NCBI GenBank assembly: GCA_035574315.1
Contig: DATLYW010000016.1
Span: forward strand, 84,669 to 148,668
Direction: 5' to 3'
DNA: 64,000 bases
From: Candidatus Zixiibacteriota bacterium
Lineage (GTDB): Bacteria > Desulfobacterota > Binatia > UBA9968
Below the pieces are notes generated by a model. The model was given only the letters and a program-made list of their open reading frames with translations. It was not told the DNA's origin and made no database searches. A program made the position numbers and the translations under genes. Below are positions 7,936-17,263 of the stretch, one piece after another (position 1 is the first letter of the stretch; each line of letters opens with the position of its first letter).

Positions 7936-10050
7936 TCAATGAGACGAAGCTTTGCTCTCGCCGTGCTGCTCCCCCGCCTGACGCGCCCTGGCCTCCTTGA
8001 TCACCTTCTCCGCCAGGTGGGGCGGCACTTCTTCGTAGTGGGAGAACTCCAGCTGAAACTCGCCCCGGCCGCTCGTCAGCGAGCGCAGGTCGGGAGCGTA
8101 CTTCAAAACCTCCGCCATCGGGACCTTCGCCTTGATGATCTGGTTGTGCCCCTTGCTGTCCACCCCGAGGACCTTGCCGCGGCGGCTGTTCAAATCGCCG
8201 ATCACGTCGCCCATGCATTCCTCGGGCACGGTGACCTCGATGTTCATGATCGGCTCGAGCAGGACCGGCTTGGCTTTTTCCACGGCGTTCTTGAACCCGA
8301 TCGACGCGGCGATCTTGAACGCCATGTCCGAGGAGTCGACGTCGTGATACGAGCCGTCGTAGAGCGTCACGCGGATGTCGACCATTGGATAACCCGCCAG
8401 ATAGCCTGCGGCCATCGCCTCGCGAACCCCTTTCTCCACCGCGGGAATGTAATTCCGCGGGATGGCGCCGCCGACGATCTGGTCGACGAACTCGAAGCCC
8501 TTGCCGTGGGGCAGCGGCTCCACCTTCAACCAGGTGTCGCCGTACTGGCCCCGCCCGCCCGTCTGCTTCTTGAGCTTACCCTGGGCGCTCGCGGTCGCCC
8601 GAATGGTTTCCTTGTAGGGAACCTTGGGCGCCTTCAGCACGACCTCGGCGCCGTACTTCCGCTTGAGTTTCTCGACGATGATCTCGACGTGCTGCTGCCC
8701 CATCCCGGAGAGAATGAAGTCGCGCGTCTCTTCGTCCCGGTGGACCTCGATGGTCGGATCCTCTTCCATCATGCGCTGCAACCCTTGCGGAACCTTCTCT
8801 TCGTCCGCCTTGGACTTCGGCTCCAGCGCGAAAGAAATCACCGGCGCGAAGTGCACGGCTCCCGGATACTGAATCGGGGCCTTTTCATCGCACAACGTGT
8901 CTCCCGTGGCGACGTCCTTGAGCTTCGCCGCCGCCACGATCTCGCCCGCGATCGCCTCCTTGACGGCCTCCTGCCGCTTGCCTTCGAGCCGGAACAGATG
9001 GCCGATTTTTTCCCGGCTCTGCTTTCCCGGGTTGTAACAGCTCGTGTCGGAAGCGACCCGTCCCGACATCACCCGCATCACCGAAAGCTTGCCGGCGAAC
9101 GGGTCGATGATGGTCTTGAAGACGTAGGCCGAAAAAGGCTCGGCCGGATCCATTTTCCTTTTGACCGGCTTTCCGCTTGTCGGCTCTTTCCCTTCCGGCT
9201 CCCTCTCGTCCAGCGGCGACGGCAGATAATCCACCACGGCGTCGAGCAGCTGAACGACGCCGATCAGGCGCGCCGCCGAGCCGTAAAGGATCGGGAAGAT
9301 CTTTCCCTGGCACGTTCCCGAGCGGATCGCCTGCTTCAGCTCCTCCTCGGACAGCTCTCCGCCGTCGAGGTATTTCTCCAGCAACGCGTCGTCGAGCTCG
9401 GCGACGCTCTCGACGAGCTTTTGCCGCGCTTCCGCGGCCGCGTCCGCCAGCTCCGGCGGGATCTCCCCTTCCGTGAATCTGCCCGTGTCGCCTTCGTAGA
9501 CGCAGGCCCGCATCGAGGGCAGGTCGATCACGCCCTGGAACTGACCCTGCGACCCGATCGGGATCTGGAGCGGAACGCCTTTCGCCTCCAGCCCGTCGAG
9601 GAGCGGCTTGAGCCGCTCGCCCACGTTGGCGGGCTCGTGGTCCATCTTGGCCACGAACAGCAGCCGGCTCACGCCCACCTCGTTCGCCCGGTCCCACAAC
9701 CGCTCCGACTCCACGCGCAAGCCGACGGACGGGTTCAGCACGAAGATCGCCCCGCCGAACGCCCGCACGCAGTTAATCGTATCGACCAGGAACGCGGCGT
9801 AACCGGGCGTGTCGACCAGCTGCATCGGGTGTTTTTTCCACGCCAGGGAATGAAACGCCGTCGAGATCGACGTGAGATGTTTCGTCTCCTCCGGCTCGAA
9901 ATCGAGGACCGACGTTCCGTCCTGGACTTTTCCCAGCCGCGAGGTGGCTCCGGCGACGAACAGCATCGCCTCGCCGAGAGACGTCTTCCCGCAGCCTCCC
10001 TGCCCGAGAAGTCCCACGATTCGCAACCTGTCCAGCTCCGCGGTAGCCAT
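7936..10050 (-). CDS. elongation factor G-like translational GTPase (EF-G paralogue)
   Basis: The 704-residue protein has full EF-G architecture: a G domain with P-loop GQGGCGKTS near residues 16-24 and DTPG near 78, a domain II region, and domains III-V ending in EFSHYEEVPPHLAEK. It departs from canonical FusA. The P-loop is not AHIDAGKTT, switch I lacks RGITI and reads LTSIST, and the G4 motif is AKMD rather than NKMD. These traits mark the EF-G-like/EF-G-II group, whose members are often not the main translocase. It lies 59 bases after coaX and just before the small zinc-ribbon gene. Regulation of stress translation or recycling is a guess from the family. Confidence 0.9.
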   Translation of the reverse strand: MATAELDRLRIVGLLGQGGCGKTSLGEAMLFVAGATSRLGKVQDGTSVLDFEPEETKHLTSISTAFHSLAWKKHPMQLVDTPGYAAFLVDTINCVRAFGGAIFVLNPSVGLRVESERLWDRANEVGVSRLLFVAKMDHEPANVGERLKPLLDGLEAKGVPLQIPIGSQGQFQGVIDLPSMRACVYEGDTGRFTEGEIPPELADAAAEARQKLVESVAELDDALLEKYLDGGELSEEELKQAIRSGTCQGKIFPILYGSAARLIGVVQLLDAVVDYLPSPLDEREPEGKEPTSGKPVKRKMDPAEPFSAYVFKTIIDPFAGKLSVMRVMSGRVASDTSCYNPGKQSREKIGHLFRLEGKRQEAVKEAIAGEIVAAAKLKDVATGDTLCDEKAPIQYPGAVHFAPVISFALEPKSKADEEKVPQGLQRMMEEDPTIEVHRDEETRDFILSGMGQQHVEIIVEKLKRKYGAEVVLKAPKVPYKETIRATASAQGKLKKQTGGRGQYGDTWLKVEPLPHGKGFEFVDQIVGGAIPRNYIPAVEKGVREAMAAGYLAGYPMVDIRVTLYDGSYHDVDSSDMAFKIAASIGFKNAVEKAKPVLLEPIMNIEVTVPEECMGDVIGDLNSRRGKVLGVDSKGHNQIIKAKVPMAEVLKYAPDLRSLTSGRGEFQLEFSHYEEVPPHLAEKVIKEARARQAGEQHGESKASSH

Positions 10051-10109
10051 AACGCAAGTCTCCCTGCAAGTGTCCTTACCGCCGCCTGTCTACCCCGATC
10101 GCGCCCCCC

Positions 10110-10874
10110 TCACGTCGAGTTTCTCTCGTGGATGATCCGCAGGCCGTCCAGCGTCAGGAACTCGTCCACCTCGTCGATCGTCTCGCACTCCGAGGCGAGA
10201 AGCGGCGCCAGCCCCCCCGTGGCGACCACCTTGGCCTGTGCTCCCTGCTCTCGCTGCATGCGCCGGACGATGCCGTCGACCAGCCCGACGTATCCATAGT
10301 AGATGCCCGCCTGGATCGACTGCACGGTGTTTTTCCCGACGGTCTCTTTCGGCCGGACGATCTCGATTCGCGGCAGCTTCGAGGCCCGCTGCACCAGGGC
10401 CTCCAGGGAAATCAGGAGCCCCGGTGCGATCGCCCCTCCGAGATATTCTCCCTTTTTCGAGATACAATCCACGGTGGTTGCGGTGCCGAAGTCGACGACG
10501 ATGCAGGGCCCGCGGTACTTTTCGTACGCGGCGACGCCGTTGACGATGCGGTCCGCTCCCACGTCCTTGGGGCTGTCGTAGAGAATCGGCATGCCGGTTT
10601 TGATCCCCGGCCCGACGAAAAGCGGCTCGCGCTTGAAAAATTTGGCCGCCCATTCGTGGGTCACGCCGACCATGGGAGGGACCACGCAGGAAACCGCGAT
10701 GGCGTCGACCTGCTGGCACCGGAATCCCTCCCAGGAAACCAGCTGCGCGATCAGCACGCCGTATTCGTCGGCGGTCCGATCCGCCGTGACCAGGCGCCAG
10801 TGCGTGATCAGATTTCTGCCGTCGTAGAGGCCGAGAACGATGTTGGTGTTGCCGATGTCGATCGCAAGCAGCAT
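10110..10874 (-). CDS. coaX: type III pantothenate kinase
   Basis: This 254-residue protein carries the ASKHA-fold motifs of Coa[15 protein letters not shown] at residues 5-18, [15 protein letters not shown] in the middle, the phosphate-binding DFGTATTVD, and GGAIAPGL. It phosphorylates pantothenate with ATP, the first step of coenzyme A synthesis, and unlike CoaA is not feedback-inhibited by CoA. The start ATG lies two bases after the birA stop, so birA and coaX are almost certainly co-transcribed, a common bacterial pairing. Confidence 0.95.
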   Translation of the reverse strand: MLLAIDIGNTNIVLGLYDGRNLITHWRLVTADRTADEYGVLIAQLVSWEGFRCQQVDAIAVSCVVPPMVGVTHEWAAKFFKREPLFVGPGIKTGMPILYDSPKDVGADRIVNGVAAYEKYRGPCIVVDFGTATTVDCISKKGEYLGGAIAPGLLISLEALVQRASKLPRIEIVRPKETVGKNTVQSIQAGIYYGYVGLVDGIVRRMQREQGAQAKVVATGGLAPLLASECETIDEVDEFLTLDGLRIIHERNST

Positions 10875-10876
10875 GG

Positions 10877-11719
10877 CTATGCGGCACCGTCCTCGACGGG
10901 AGTCACGTCCCCTGCCAGCACTCGCCGAATCGTTCCCGACGCCTCCTCCAGCAGCAACGCGCCTTCGGCATCGATGCCCCGGGCCCGCCCCACCACCGTC
11001 TCCTCGAGCATCACGGCGCGAACGGTTCGGCCCCGCAGCCAGAAACGCTCCTCCCAACGGGCGGCGATGCCGGCGAAGCCCGAATCCTGGAGTTCTCCAT
11101 AGCACCGGTCGAGGTCCTGAATCAATCTCTGCGCCAGCCGCTCACGGGAGACGGCCGAGCCGTTCTGCGCCATGATCGAGGTCGCCCGCTCGCGAATGGC
11201 TTCGGGCATCGCTTCCGTCGGATAATTCACGTTGACGCCGATTCCGAGCACCACGAAATCCACGCGATCGGAACGGCACGACGACTCAGTCAGGATGCCG
11301 GCGAGCTTCTTGCCTCCCGCGAGGACGTCGTTGGGCCATTTGATCTCCGGAGTGACCGGCATGAACGCGGCCAGGCTGTCCGTCACGGCCACCGCTGCGG
11401 TCAGCGTCAGCTGCGCCGCATGGGCCGGGTCCAGCCGCGGGCGCAGCACGAGCGAGAAATAGAGGTTGCAGAAAGGCGGCGACACCCAGCTGCGGCCCAG
11501 TCGCCCCCGGCCCTGCGTTTGCCCCTCGGCGATGACGATCTCGCCGTCTTCTGCGCCCATCTCGGCGAGCCGCCGCGCCCACGCGTTGGTCGATGAAATT
11601 TCCGAGAAATAGTGGATTTTCCTGCCCAGCCGCCGCGTCCCCAGAGCTCCGGCCGCGAGGCTCGAGACGTCGAGCGGATCTCCCGGAGCAGCGACGCCGG
11701 GCCAACGTTCAGCGCCCAT
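10877..11719 (-). CDS. birA: biotin--[acetyl-CoA-carboxylase] ligase
   Basis: This 280-residue enzyme has the biotin/lipoate ligase catalytic core: SSTNAWAR near residue 43, [12 protein letters not shown] near 70 (biotinyl-AMP loop), [17 protein letters not shown] near 125, and [13 protein letters not shown]-terminal SH3-like domain ends the protein. The first 35 residues do not resemble the winged-helix DNA-binding domain of E. coli BirA, so it is a monofunctional ligase rather than a biotin repressor. The ATG shown overlaps the nadC stop by 11 bases; a later start is possible because the first residues are poorly conserved. Confidence 0.94.
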   Translation of the reverse strand: MGAERWPGVAAPGDPLDVSSLAAGALGTRRLGRKIHYFSEISSTNAWARRLAEMGAEDGEIVIAEGQTQGRGRLGRSWVSPPFCNLYFSLVLRPRLDPAHAAQLTLTAAVAVTDSLAAFMPVTPEIKWPNDVLAGGKKLAGILTESSCRSDRVDFVVLGIGVNVNYPTEAMPEAIRERATSIMAQNGSAVSRERLAQRLIQDLDRCYGELQDSGFAGIAARWEERFWLRGRTVRAVMLEETVVGRARGIDAEGALLLEEASGTIRRVLAGDVTPVEDGAA

Positions 11720-12560
11720 GCATCGTGATTTTCATGTTGAAGTCGACCACCGGCGCGGAATGGGTGAGCGCGCCGGAGGAGATGAAATCGACGCCCGTGG
11801 CTGCGACCTGCCGGATGTTCTCCAGGGTAATCCCCCCCGATGCCTCCACCCACGCGCGCTTGTTGACCAGCCGAACCGCTTCGGTCATCTCGGCGATCGA
11901 CATGTTGTCGAGCATGATGACGTCGGCGCCGGCCTCGACCGCTTCCCGAACCTGCGCCAGATTGCTTGTCTCGACCTCCACCTTGGCCATGAACGGCGCG
12001 TGGCGCCGGACAGCCTTCACGGCTTCGGCGATCGAGCCGGTGGCCTCGATATGGTTGTCTTTGACCAGCGCCGCGTCGTAGAGGCCGATGCGGTGATTGG
12101 TCCCGCCTCCCATCCTGACCGCGTATTTTTCGAGCGTTCTGAGCCCCGGAGTGGTTTTCCGCGTGTCGAGCACCTTGCACGGAAAATCCTTGACCGCCTC
12201 CACGTATTTGCGGGTCAGCGTCGCGGTTCCCGAAAGACGCTGGAGAAAATTGAGCGCCGTTCGTTCCGCGAGCAGCAACGCGCGGACCGGCCCCTCGGCT
12301 TCCGCCACTACGGTCCCTTCGTCGACCGGCGTTCCGTCCTTGGTAAAGAGGCGAACCACCACCTTGGGATCGATGAAGTAGAAGATGCGGTCGAGCAGCA
12401 CCAGCCCGGCGACCACCCCCTTCTTTTTTGCGCGAAACAGCCCCTTTCCCTGGCAATCCGCCGAGATCGTCGCCATCGTCGCCAGATCGCCCGCGCCGAT
12501 ATCCTCGTCCAGAGCGTCCCGTATCAGCCGCTCGATCTGGGGGCTTACAAGGATATCCAT
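11709..12560 (-). CDS. nadC: nicotinate-nucleotide diphosphorylase (carboxylating)
   Basis: The 283-residue protein is a full-length quinolinate phosphoribosyltransferase. DALDEDIGAGDLATMA is at the N-terminus, and RLSGTATLTRKYV, DTRKTTPGLRTLEKYAV and NHRIGLYDAALVKDNH carry the PRPP and quinolinate contacts. EASGGITLENI closes the barrel. It makes nicotinate mononucleotide from quinolinate for NAD synthesis. The start lies four bases after valS and its end overlaps birA, so it sits inside a tightly packed housekeeping operon. Confidence 0.96.
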   Translation of the reverse strand: MDILVSPQIERLIRDALDEDIGAGDLATMATISADCQGKGLFRAKKKGVVAGLVLLDRIFYFIDPKVVVRLFTKDGTPVDEGTVVAEAEGPVRALLLAERTALNFLQRLSGTATLTRKYVEAVKDFPCKVLDTRKTTPGLRTLEKYAVRMGGGTNHRIGLYDAALVKDNHIEATGSIAEAVKAVRRHAPFMAKVEVETSNLAQVREAVEAGADVIMLDNMSIAEMTEAVRLVNKRAWVEASGGITLENIRQVAATGVDFISSGALTHSAPVVDFNMKITMHGR

Positions 12561-12564
12561 ACGC

Positions 12565-15315
12565 CTAGCTCCTTTCTTCCGCGGCGGCGCCCAGTCGTTC
12601 CAGACTCCGGTTGAGCGCGCGGAGCTTCTCCCCGTAGCGCCCCGCCTTGTCGCGCTCGCTTTCGACCACATCCGGCCTGGCCTTCGCCAGGAACTCCCGG
12701 TTGGCAAGCTTCTTCCGAACGCGGTCGAGCTCCGCCTCGAGCTTTCGTATCTCCCTCATCAGGCGCGCTTTTTCCTCCGCGATATTCACGAGGTCGCCCA
12801 GGGGAACAAAGATCTGCGTGGAGCCCACCACGGCCGCGGCCGCGTTTTTGAGCTCGGCCCCCGGCTCGGCTGGCGCCCATACGGCGCGCGCGAGAGCGCG
12901 CAGGTACGGCTCGTACCGCCGCAGCAGCCGCAGCTCGTCGGCCGGCCCGGCGAACGAGACGCGGACCTCCCGCCCGGGAGGGCAGTTCGTTTCGGTCCGC
13001 AAGTTCCGGATGGCCCGGATCGCGCCGGTGACGAACTCCATCTCGCGCTCGATCTCCTGGTCGATCCGCTCCGGGATGACCCGCGGATAAGGCTGGACCA
13101 TGATCGTCTCCCGGTGGTCGGAAAGGCCCCTTCGCCTTCTGAGGCTCTGCCAGATCTCCTCGGTCACGAACGGCATGACCGGATGGAGCAGGAGCAGAAT
13201 CTGCTCGAGGACCTCGACGAGGATCGCTCGGCTGGCTCTCGACGCCGCCTCGCGGTCTCCGCCCAGCGGCACCTTGCTCATCTCGATGTACCAGTCGCAG
13301 AACTCGTGCCAGGTGAACTGGTAAAGCGCGTTGGCGTAATCGTTGAACCGGTAGCTGTCGAGCGCCTCCCGCGCCGCGCGGATCGTAGCGGCGAGCCGCG
13401 ATCGAATCCAGCGCTCCGCGGCGCCAAGATCCTCCTCTCTCGCAACATCCGGCCCCTCGGCGCCAACGTTCATCAGGACGAAGCGGGCTGCGTTCCACAG
13501 CTTGTTAACGAAGTTCTGGTATCCCGCGATGCGCTCCTCGGCCAGCTTGATGTCCCGCCCCATGGCCGCCATCGCCGCCAGGGTGAAGCGAAAAGCATCG
13601 GTCCCGTACCGCTCCATGACCTCGAGCGGATCGATTACGTTGCCCTTCGATTTCGACATCTTCTGTCCCAGCTCGTCGCGCACCAGAGCGTGGATGTAGA
13701 CCTCCCGGAACGGAACCTCGCCCGTGAACTTGAGCGCCATCATGATCATGCGCGCGACCCAGAAAAACAGGATATCGAAGCCGGTGACCAGGGCTGAGGT
13801 GGGGTAGTAGCGGCGGAAATCCTCGGTGTCCTGCGGCCATCCGAGCGTGGAAAACGGCCATAGAGCCGAAGAGAACCAGGTGTCCAGAACATCGGGGTCC
13901 TGAATCAGCTCGCTGCCGCCGCAACGCGGGCACGCGGACGGGGCGAGGCGCGCAACGATCGGACGTGCGCTTTTCCCCAGCATCGTGCCGCTCCGTCCGT
14001 CGTCGAGGATGTTCTCGGCGTCGCAGGTCCGGCAGTACCATGCCGGAATCTGGTGACCCCACCAGATCTGCCTGGAAATGCACCAGTCCTTGATGTTCTC
14101 CATCCAGGCGAAATAAGAATGGCTCCAGCCCTCGGGAAAAATCCGGACTCGCCCGTCGCGCACCGCGCGGATCGCCGGCTCGGCCAGCGGCTTGACGCGG
14201 ACGAACCACTGCGGCGTCGAGTACGGCTCGACCACGGTCTGGCAGCGATAGCAACGCCCCACCGCCAGCCGATACTCCTCCACCTTCTCGAGCAGACCCT
14301 GCTGGCGCAACTCCTCGACGATCTGACGCCTCGCCTCGAACCGATCCCGGCCGTGATAACGCGAGATCCAGTCTCCGCTCTCGCCTCGAGCGGTGAACGC
14401 CGCGCCGTCGATCCTCGCGTCGGCGTCGAAGATGCTGATCCGGTCGAGATGGAAGCGCGCGCCGATCTCGAAATCGTTGAAGTCGTGGCCCGGGGTGATC
14501 TTCAACACCCCGGTGCCGAAAGCCGGATCGACGTAAGCGTCGAAGAGCAGCGGCACGACCCGCCCCGTGATGGGCAGCCGGACGTTGCGGCCCGCGAATC
14601 GGCGGTATCGCTCGTCGTCCGGATGAGCTGCGACAGCCGTGTCGCCCAGCATCGTTTCCGGGCGCGTGGTTGCGACCACCAGCCATTCCCCGGGGTCGTC
14701 GGCGAACGGATAGCGGATGTACCAGAGAGAGCCGGCCGTTTCCTCGTGCACGACCTCGATGTCCGCCAGTGCGGTCTTGCACCGCGGGCACCAGTTGACG
14801 AGCCGTTCCGCTCGATAGAGAAGGTCGTCCTCCCACAGCCGCACGAACGCCTCGCGCACCGCGTTCGAGAGACCCTCGTCCATCGTGAACCGCTCGTGCT
14901 TCCAATCGCAGGAAACGCCCAGGGCCTTGAGCTGCTGAAGGATCACGCTCCCGGCCTCCCGTTTCCAGGACCACACTTCCTCGATGAATTTCTCCCGACC
15001 GAGCTGTTGACGCGTCAGACCCCGGGCCGCCAGCCGGCGCTCGACGACGTTCTGGGTCGCGATTCCCGCGTGGTCGGTGCCCGGAACCCAAAGGACGCTC
15101 AGGCCGTCCATCCGTTTGTAGCGGCACAGGATGTCTTGAAGGGTATTGTTCAACGCGTGGCCCATGTGCAACGAGCCGGTTACGTTGGGGGGTGGAATCA
15201 CCATGGAGTAGTAACCGGCTTTGCCCTCCGCCGGCTCGAATACGCCCAGGCGCATCCAGTGCTCGTACCACTTGGCCTCGACCTGTTTATGACTGTAGGT
15301 TTTTGACAGCTCCAT
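12565..15315 (-). CDS. valS: valyl-tRNA synthetase
   Basis: This 916-residue class I synthetase contains the HIGH-type signature in TGSLHMGHALNN, the KMSKS signature in GQKMSKSKGNVIDP, a CP1 editing domain (HPDDERYRRFAG region), an anticodon-binding domain and a C-terminal coiled-coil arm rich in Glu and Arg (about residues 850-910). It charges tRNA-Val and hydrolyses mischarged Thr. It starts three bases after the receiver-like gene and ends four bases before nadC. The length is normal for bacterial ValS. Confidence 0.97.
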   Translation of the reverse strand: MELSKTYSHKQVEAKWYEHWMRLGVFEPAEGKAGYYSMVIPPPNVTGSLHMGHALNNTLQDILCRYKRMDGLSVLWVPGTDHAGIATQNVVERRLAARGLTRQQLGREKFIEEVWSWKREAGSVILQQLKALGVSCDWKHERFTMDEGLSNAVREAFVRLWEDDLLYRAERLVNWCPRCKTALADIEVVHEETAGSLWYIRYPFADDPGEWLVVATTRPETMLGDTAVAAHPDDERYRRFAGRNVRLPITGRVVPLLFDAYVDPAFGTGVLKITPGHDFNDFEIGARFHLDRISIFDADARIDGAAFTARGESGDWISRYHGRDRFEARRQIVEELRQQGLLEKVEEYRLAVGRCYRCQTVVEPYSTPQWFVRVKPLAEPAIRAVRDGRVRIFPEGWSHSYFAWMENIKDWCISRQIWWGHQIPAWYCRTCDAENILDDGRSGTMLGKSARPIVARLAPSACPRCGGSELIQDPDVLDTWFSSALWPFSTLGWPQDTEDFRRYYPTSALVTGFDILFFWVARMIMMALKFTGEVPFREVYIHALVRDELGQKMSKSKGNVIDPLEVMERYGTDAFRFTLAAMAAMGRDIKLAEERIAGYQNFVNKLWNAARFVLMNVGAEGPDVAREEDLGAAERWIRSRLAATIRAAREALDSYRFNDYANALYQFTWHEFCDWYIEMSKVPLGGDREAASRASRAILVEVLEQILLLLHPVMPFVTEEIWQSLRRRRGLSDHRETIMVQPYPRVIPERIDQEIEREMEFVTGAIRAIRNLRTETNCPPGREVRVSFAGPADELRLLRRYEPYLRALARAVWAPAEPGAELKNAAAAVVGSTQIFVPLGDLVNIAEEKARLMREIRKLEAELDRVRKKLANREFLAKARPDVVESERDKAGRYGEKLRALNRSLERLGAAAEERS

Positions 15316-15318
15316 GGG

Positions 15319-15774
15319 CTATTTCGGTCTTCTCCCCCGTTGACTGCCGCTTCCGGCTTCCTCGACGACCTCGACGAGCTCGATGATCTCTTCCTTTTCA
15401 CGCCTCTCGGCCGCCGACCCCGGGCCGCCGGTTTTCTCTCGAGAGGCGAGCGCTCGCGCGACCGCCGAAAGCAGATGTTCCCGGTCGAGCGGCTTTTCCA
15501 GCACCACGGCCTGGTCCGGTCCCGGCGCATTCCCCGTCCGGGCATCGCCGACCCAGATGACCGGGACGTGCTCTGGAATGGCTGGGCGGAGTCGCTCGCC
15601 CAGTTCCGGTTCCCTCAGCGCTCCGGCCCCGACGATCACGGCGTCGTAACCGCCGAACGCCTCCCGATCCGCCGGCAGCGCGCTCGCGGTATGCGCGTCA
15701 TGCTCGGCGGCCAGACAGGACGCGATCGCGTACCGCAGCATCGCATCCGGTTCGATCACGAGAATTCTGCTCAT
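15319..15774 (-). CDS. receiver-like protein lacking the phosphoacceptor Asp
   Basis: This 151-residue protein looks like a CheY-type receiver. It has a beta-1 strand ILVIEPD with the acidic position Asp10, a beta-3 strand YDAVIVGAGAL, and the conserved lysine in VLEKPLD at Lys94. The position after beta-3 that should be the phosphorylated aspartate is Gly49. A low-complexity, Glu-rich and then basic tail (about 110-151) follows. It is therefore a pseudo-receiver that cannot take a phosphoryl group in the usual way. It lies directly before valS, so it may be the first gene of that operon. The function is unknown. Confidence 0.7.
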   Translation of the reverse strand: MSRILVIEPDAMLRYAIASCLAAEHDAHTASALPADREAFGGYDAVIVGAGALREPELGERLRPAIPEHVPVIWVGDARTGNAPGPDQAVVLEKPLDREHLLSAVARALASREKTGGPGSAAERREKEEIIELVEVVEEAGSGSQRGRRPK

Positions 15775-15796
15775 GTGCTCGGCGGGCGATTCCAGC

Positions 15797-15825
15797 TTGA
15801 CAACCCGCAGACCCCAAGCTAGAAA
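15797..15825 (+). promoter_or_regulatory. sigma70-type promoter for tRNA-Leu
   Basis: The -35 box TTGACA (15797-15802) is perfect. After 17 bases the -10 box reads TAGAAA (15820-15825). The predicted start near 15832 is about 22 bases before the mature tRNA. A consensus -35 fits a strong stable-RNA promoter. Confidence 0.6.
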
Positions 15826-15853
15826 ATGCTGTTAGGCGAACGAAACACGCGGC

Positions 15854-15940
15854 GCGAAAGTGGCGGAATTGGTAGACGCGCAGGATTCAGGATCCTGTGG
15901 GGTAACACCCGTGGGGGTTCGATTCCCCCCTTTCGCACCA
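15854..15940 (+). tRNA. tRNA-Leu (anticodon CAG)
   Basis: The 87-nt gene has a 7-bp acceptor stem (GCGAAAG with CTTTCGC), the D-loop GG pair, an anticodon arm with stem CAGGA/TCCTG and loop TTCAGGA giving anticodon CAG, a long variable arm typical of class II tRNAs, a T-arm with GGTTCGATTCC, discriminator A and an encoded CCA. It reads the CUG leucine codon, a common codon in this GC-rich genome. Confidence 0.97.
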
Positions 15941-16086
15941 ACCGAAGTAAATCTTTAGCATACAAGCCCAACTTTCTCTAACAGCCTCCTTCCGGGTCTC
16001 CGGCCGGCTGCCTTTGTTCCGTGATCGGCGACCGCGTTGCCGCCGCGAACGGGAAAACGCCGCGATCTGATCGCAGGTAGGTTGGC

Positions 16087-16533
16087 GTGGTCGAACGTCG
16101 CTTCAAGCCCGTGCGCAGCTCTTGCAAGCAAGCATCCTCGGCGGTCCCGCTTCCCCCGGCGGGGCCAGCGCGACGGTTAGCCGCTGCGGCCGCTCTTCTC
16201 ACGGTCCTCGGTCTGTTGATTTCCGCTTGCTCAAGAGAGGGCGGGCCGACCGCGCCGAGCAGCGATTGGGCAAAAGGCCGCGCGGTATACGTGGCGAATT
16301 GCGTGGCCTGCCACAACAACGACCCTTCCCGGGACGGCCCCATCGGGCCGGCGATCAGCGGCTCGTCCCTGGAGCTGCTGGAGGCGAGAGTCCTGCGCAC
16401 CGAGTACCCGCCGGGCTACAAGCCCAAGCGAAATACGCGGGTCATGCCAACTTTCCCGTTTTTGAAATCCGAGGTTCCTTATCTCGCGGCCTACCTCCAA
16501 TCCCCTTCAGGAGAGCAGGCCCAGCGCCAGTAG
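16087..16533 (+). CDS. small lipoprotein cytochrome c
   Basis: Counted from GTG at 16087 this is a 148-residue protein. A hydrophobic signal (about residues 32-46) ends in a lipobox LISAC at Cys48, so it is probably lipid-anchored. One heme c motif, NCVACHN, lies near residue 74, and the axial-ligand methionine is probably in TRVMPTFPFL near residue 125. This is a class I mono-heme cytochrome acting in the periplasm. A start inside the signal region is also possible. Its 3' end overlaps by 27 bases the convergent gene for a PuuD-type membrane protein, a family that in other species carries its own C-terminal cytochrome c domain. Confidence 0.85.
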   Translation: MVERRFKPVRSSCKQASSAVPLPPAGPARRLAAAAALLTVLGLLISACSREGGPTAPSSDWAKGRAVYVANCVACHNNDPSRDGPIGPAISGSSLELLEARVLRTEYPPGYKPKRNTRVMPTFPFLKSEVPYLAAYLQSPSGEQAQRQ

Positions 16534-17208
16534 AAAGAGAATCCCGGTCAGGAGAAAACCCACCCACAGAGTCCCCGAAACCGTATCGAGCGGTTTTTTG
16601 GTCGGCCCCTGCGTGCCTACCAGCGCATTGTACTCGATCGCTGCCAGGATGATCAGCGTGATGATCCAGAAAAGCCCCTTGGACGCACCGGGGGAAACCA
16701 GGGACGGATAGTGGCTCGCGGCCCCCATGAAAAAGAGCATCGGAATCGAAAAGACGGTGTTGGTCCTGGAAGTTAAAGCTGCCCGGCGTCCGGCGCCGGC
16801 GGCTGCGGGAAGGGCTTGTCCGCCCTGAGCGACCTGGTTCGCCGAAGCGATCACGATCTGCTGGTTGGGCCAGATTACCAGCCAGACGTTGAGGAACATG
16901 ATCGTGCCGATGAGCCCGCCGACCGTGATGGTGACTCCGTAGGACGAGTTGTAAAACAGGCTGGCGCCCATTTCGCCCATCCGGATCACGTAGATCAGAA
17001 GGCCGGCGAGGAAGGTGAACATCGCACCCCATCGAAACCACCACAGAGCACGTGGAACGAGCTTTTGAATCGCCCCGGTTCTTACGGATGCCTCGGTCTC
17101 CGCGAAAAACGGGGTTTGAACGAAATTGAAATAGTAAAGAATCCCGATCCAGGTCACACCGGCCAAAAAATGAATCCACCGCAGGAAAAACAACGTAACT
17201 TCTTGCAT
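16507..17208 (-). CDS. PuuD/urate-oxidase-N-type integral membrane protein, without cytochrome domain
   Basis: This 233-residue protein has about six membrane helices and matches the membrane part of PuuD-type urate hydroxylases: FFLRWIHFLAGVTWIGILYY at the start, PRALWWFRWGA, LNVWLVIWPNQQIVI and a Ser/Thr-rich loop RTNTVFSIPMLFFMGAASH. Full PuuD proteins add a C-terminal cytochrome c; here the protein stops after the last helix. Many such membrane-only proteins are found in bacteria that do not degrade urate, so urate oxidation is not assured. The convergent lipoprotein cytochrome next door could supply the missing electron carrier. A strong promoter lies upstream at 17264-17293. Confidence 0.8.
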   Translation of the reverse strand: MQEVTLFFLRWIHFLAGVTWIGILYYFNFVQTPFFAETEASVRTGAIQKLVPRALWWFRWGAMFTFLAGLLIYVIRMGEMGASLFYNSSYGVTITVGGLIGTIMFLNVWLVIWPNQQIVIASANQVAQGGQALPAAAGAGRRAALTSRTNTVFSIPMLFFMGAASHYPSLVSPGASKGLFWIITLIILAAIEYNALVGTQGPTKKPLDTVSGTLWVGFLLTGILFLLALGLLS

Positions 17209-17263
17209 GACCTCCTCCTTCCCCTGACGAATCTCTCTGGTCCGGCCGACGGCCGATTGGCGT

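Noticed and set aside
7732..10299. Plus-strand open frame of 855 codons antisense to the EF-G gene
   Set aside because: It is a GC-skew shadow: Arg/Leu/His-rich, no domain, and wholly opposite a well-matched protein.
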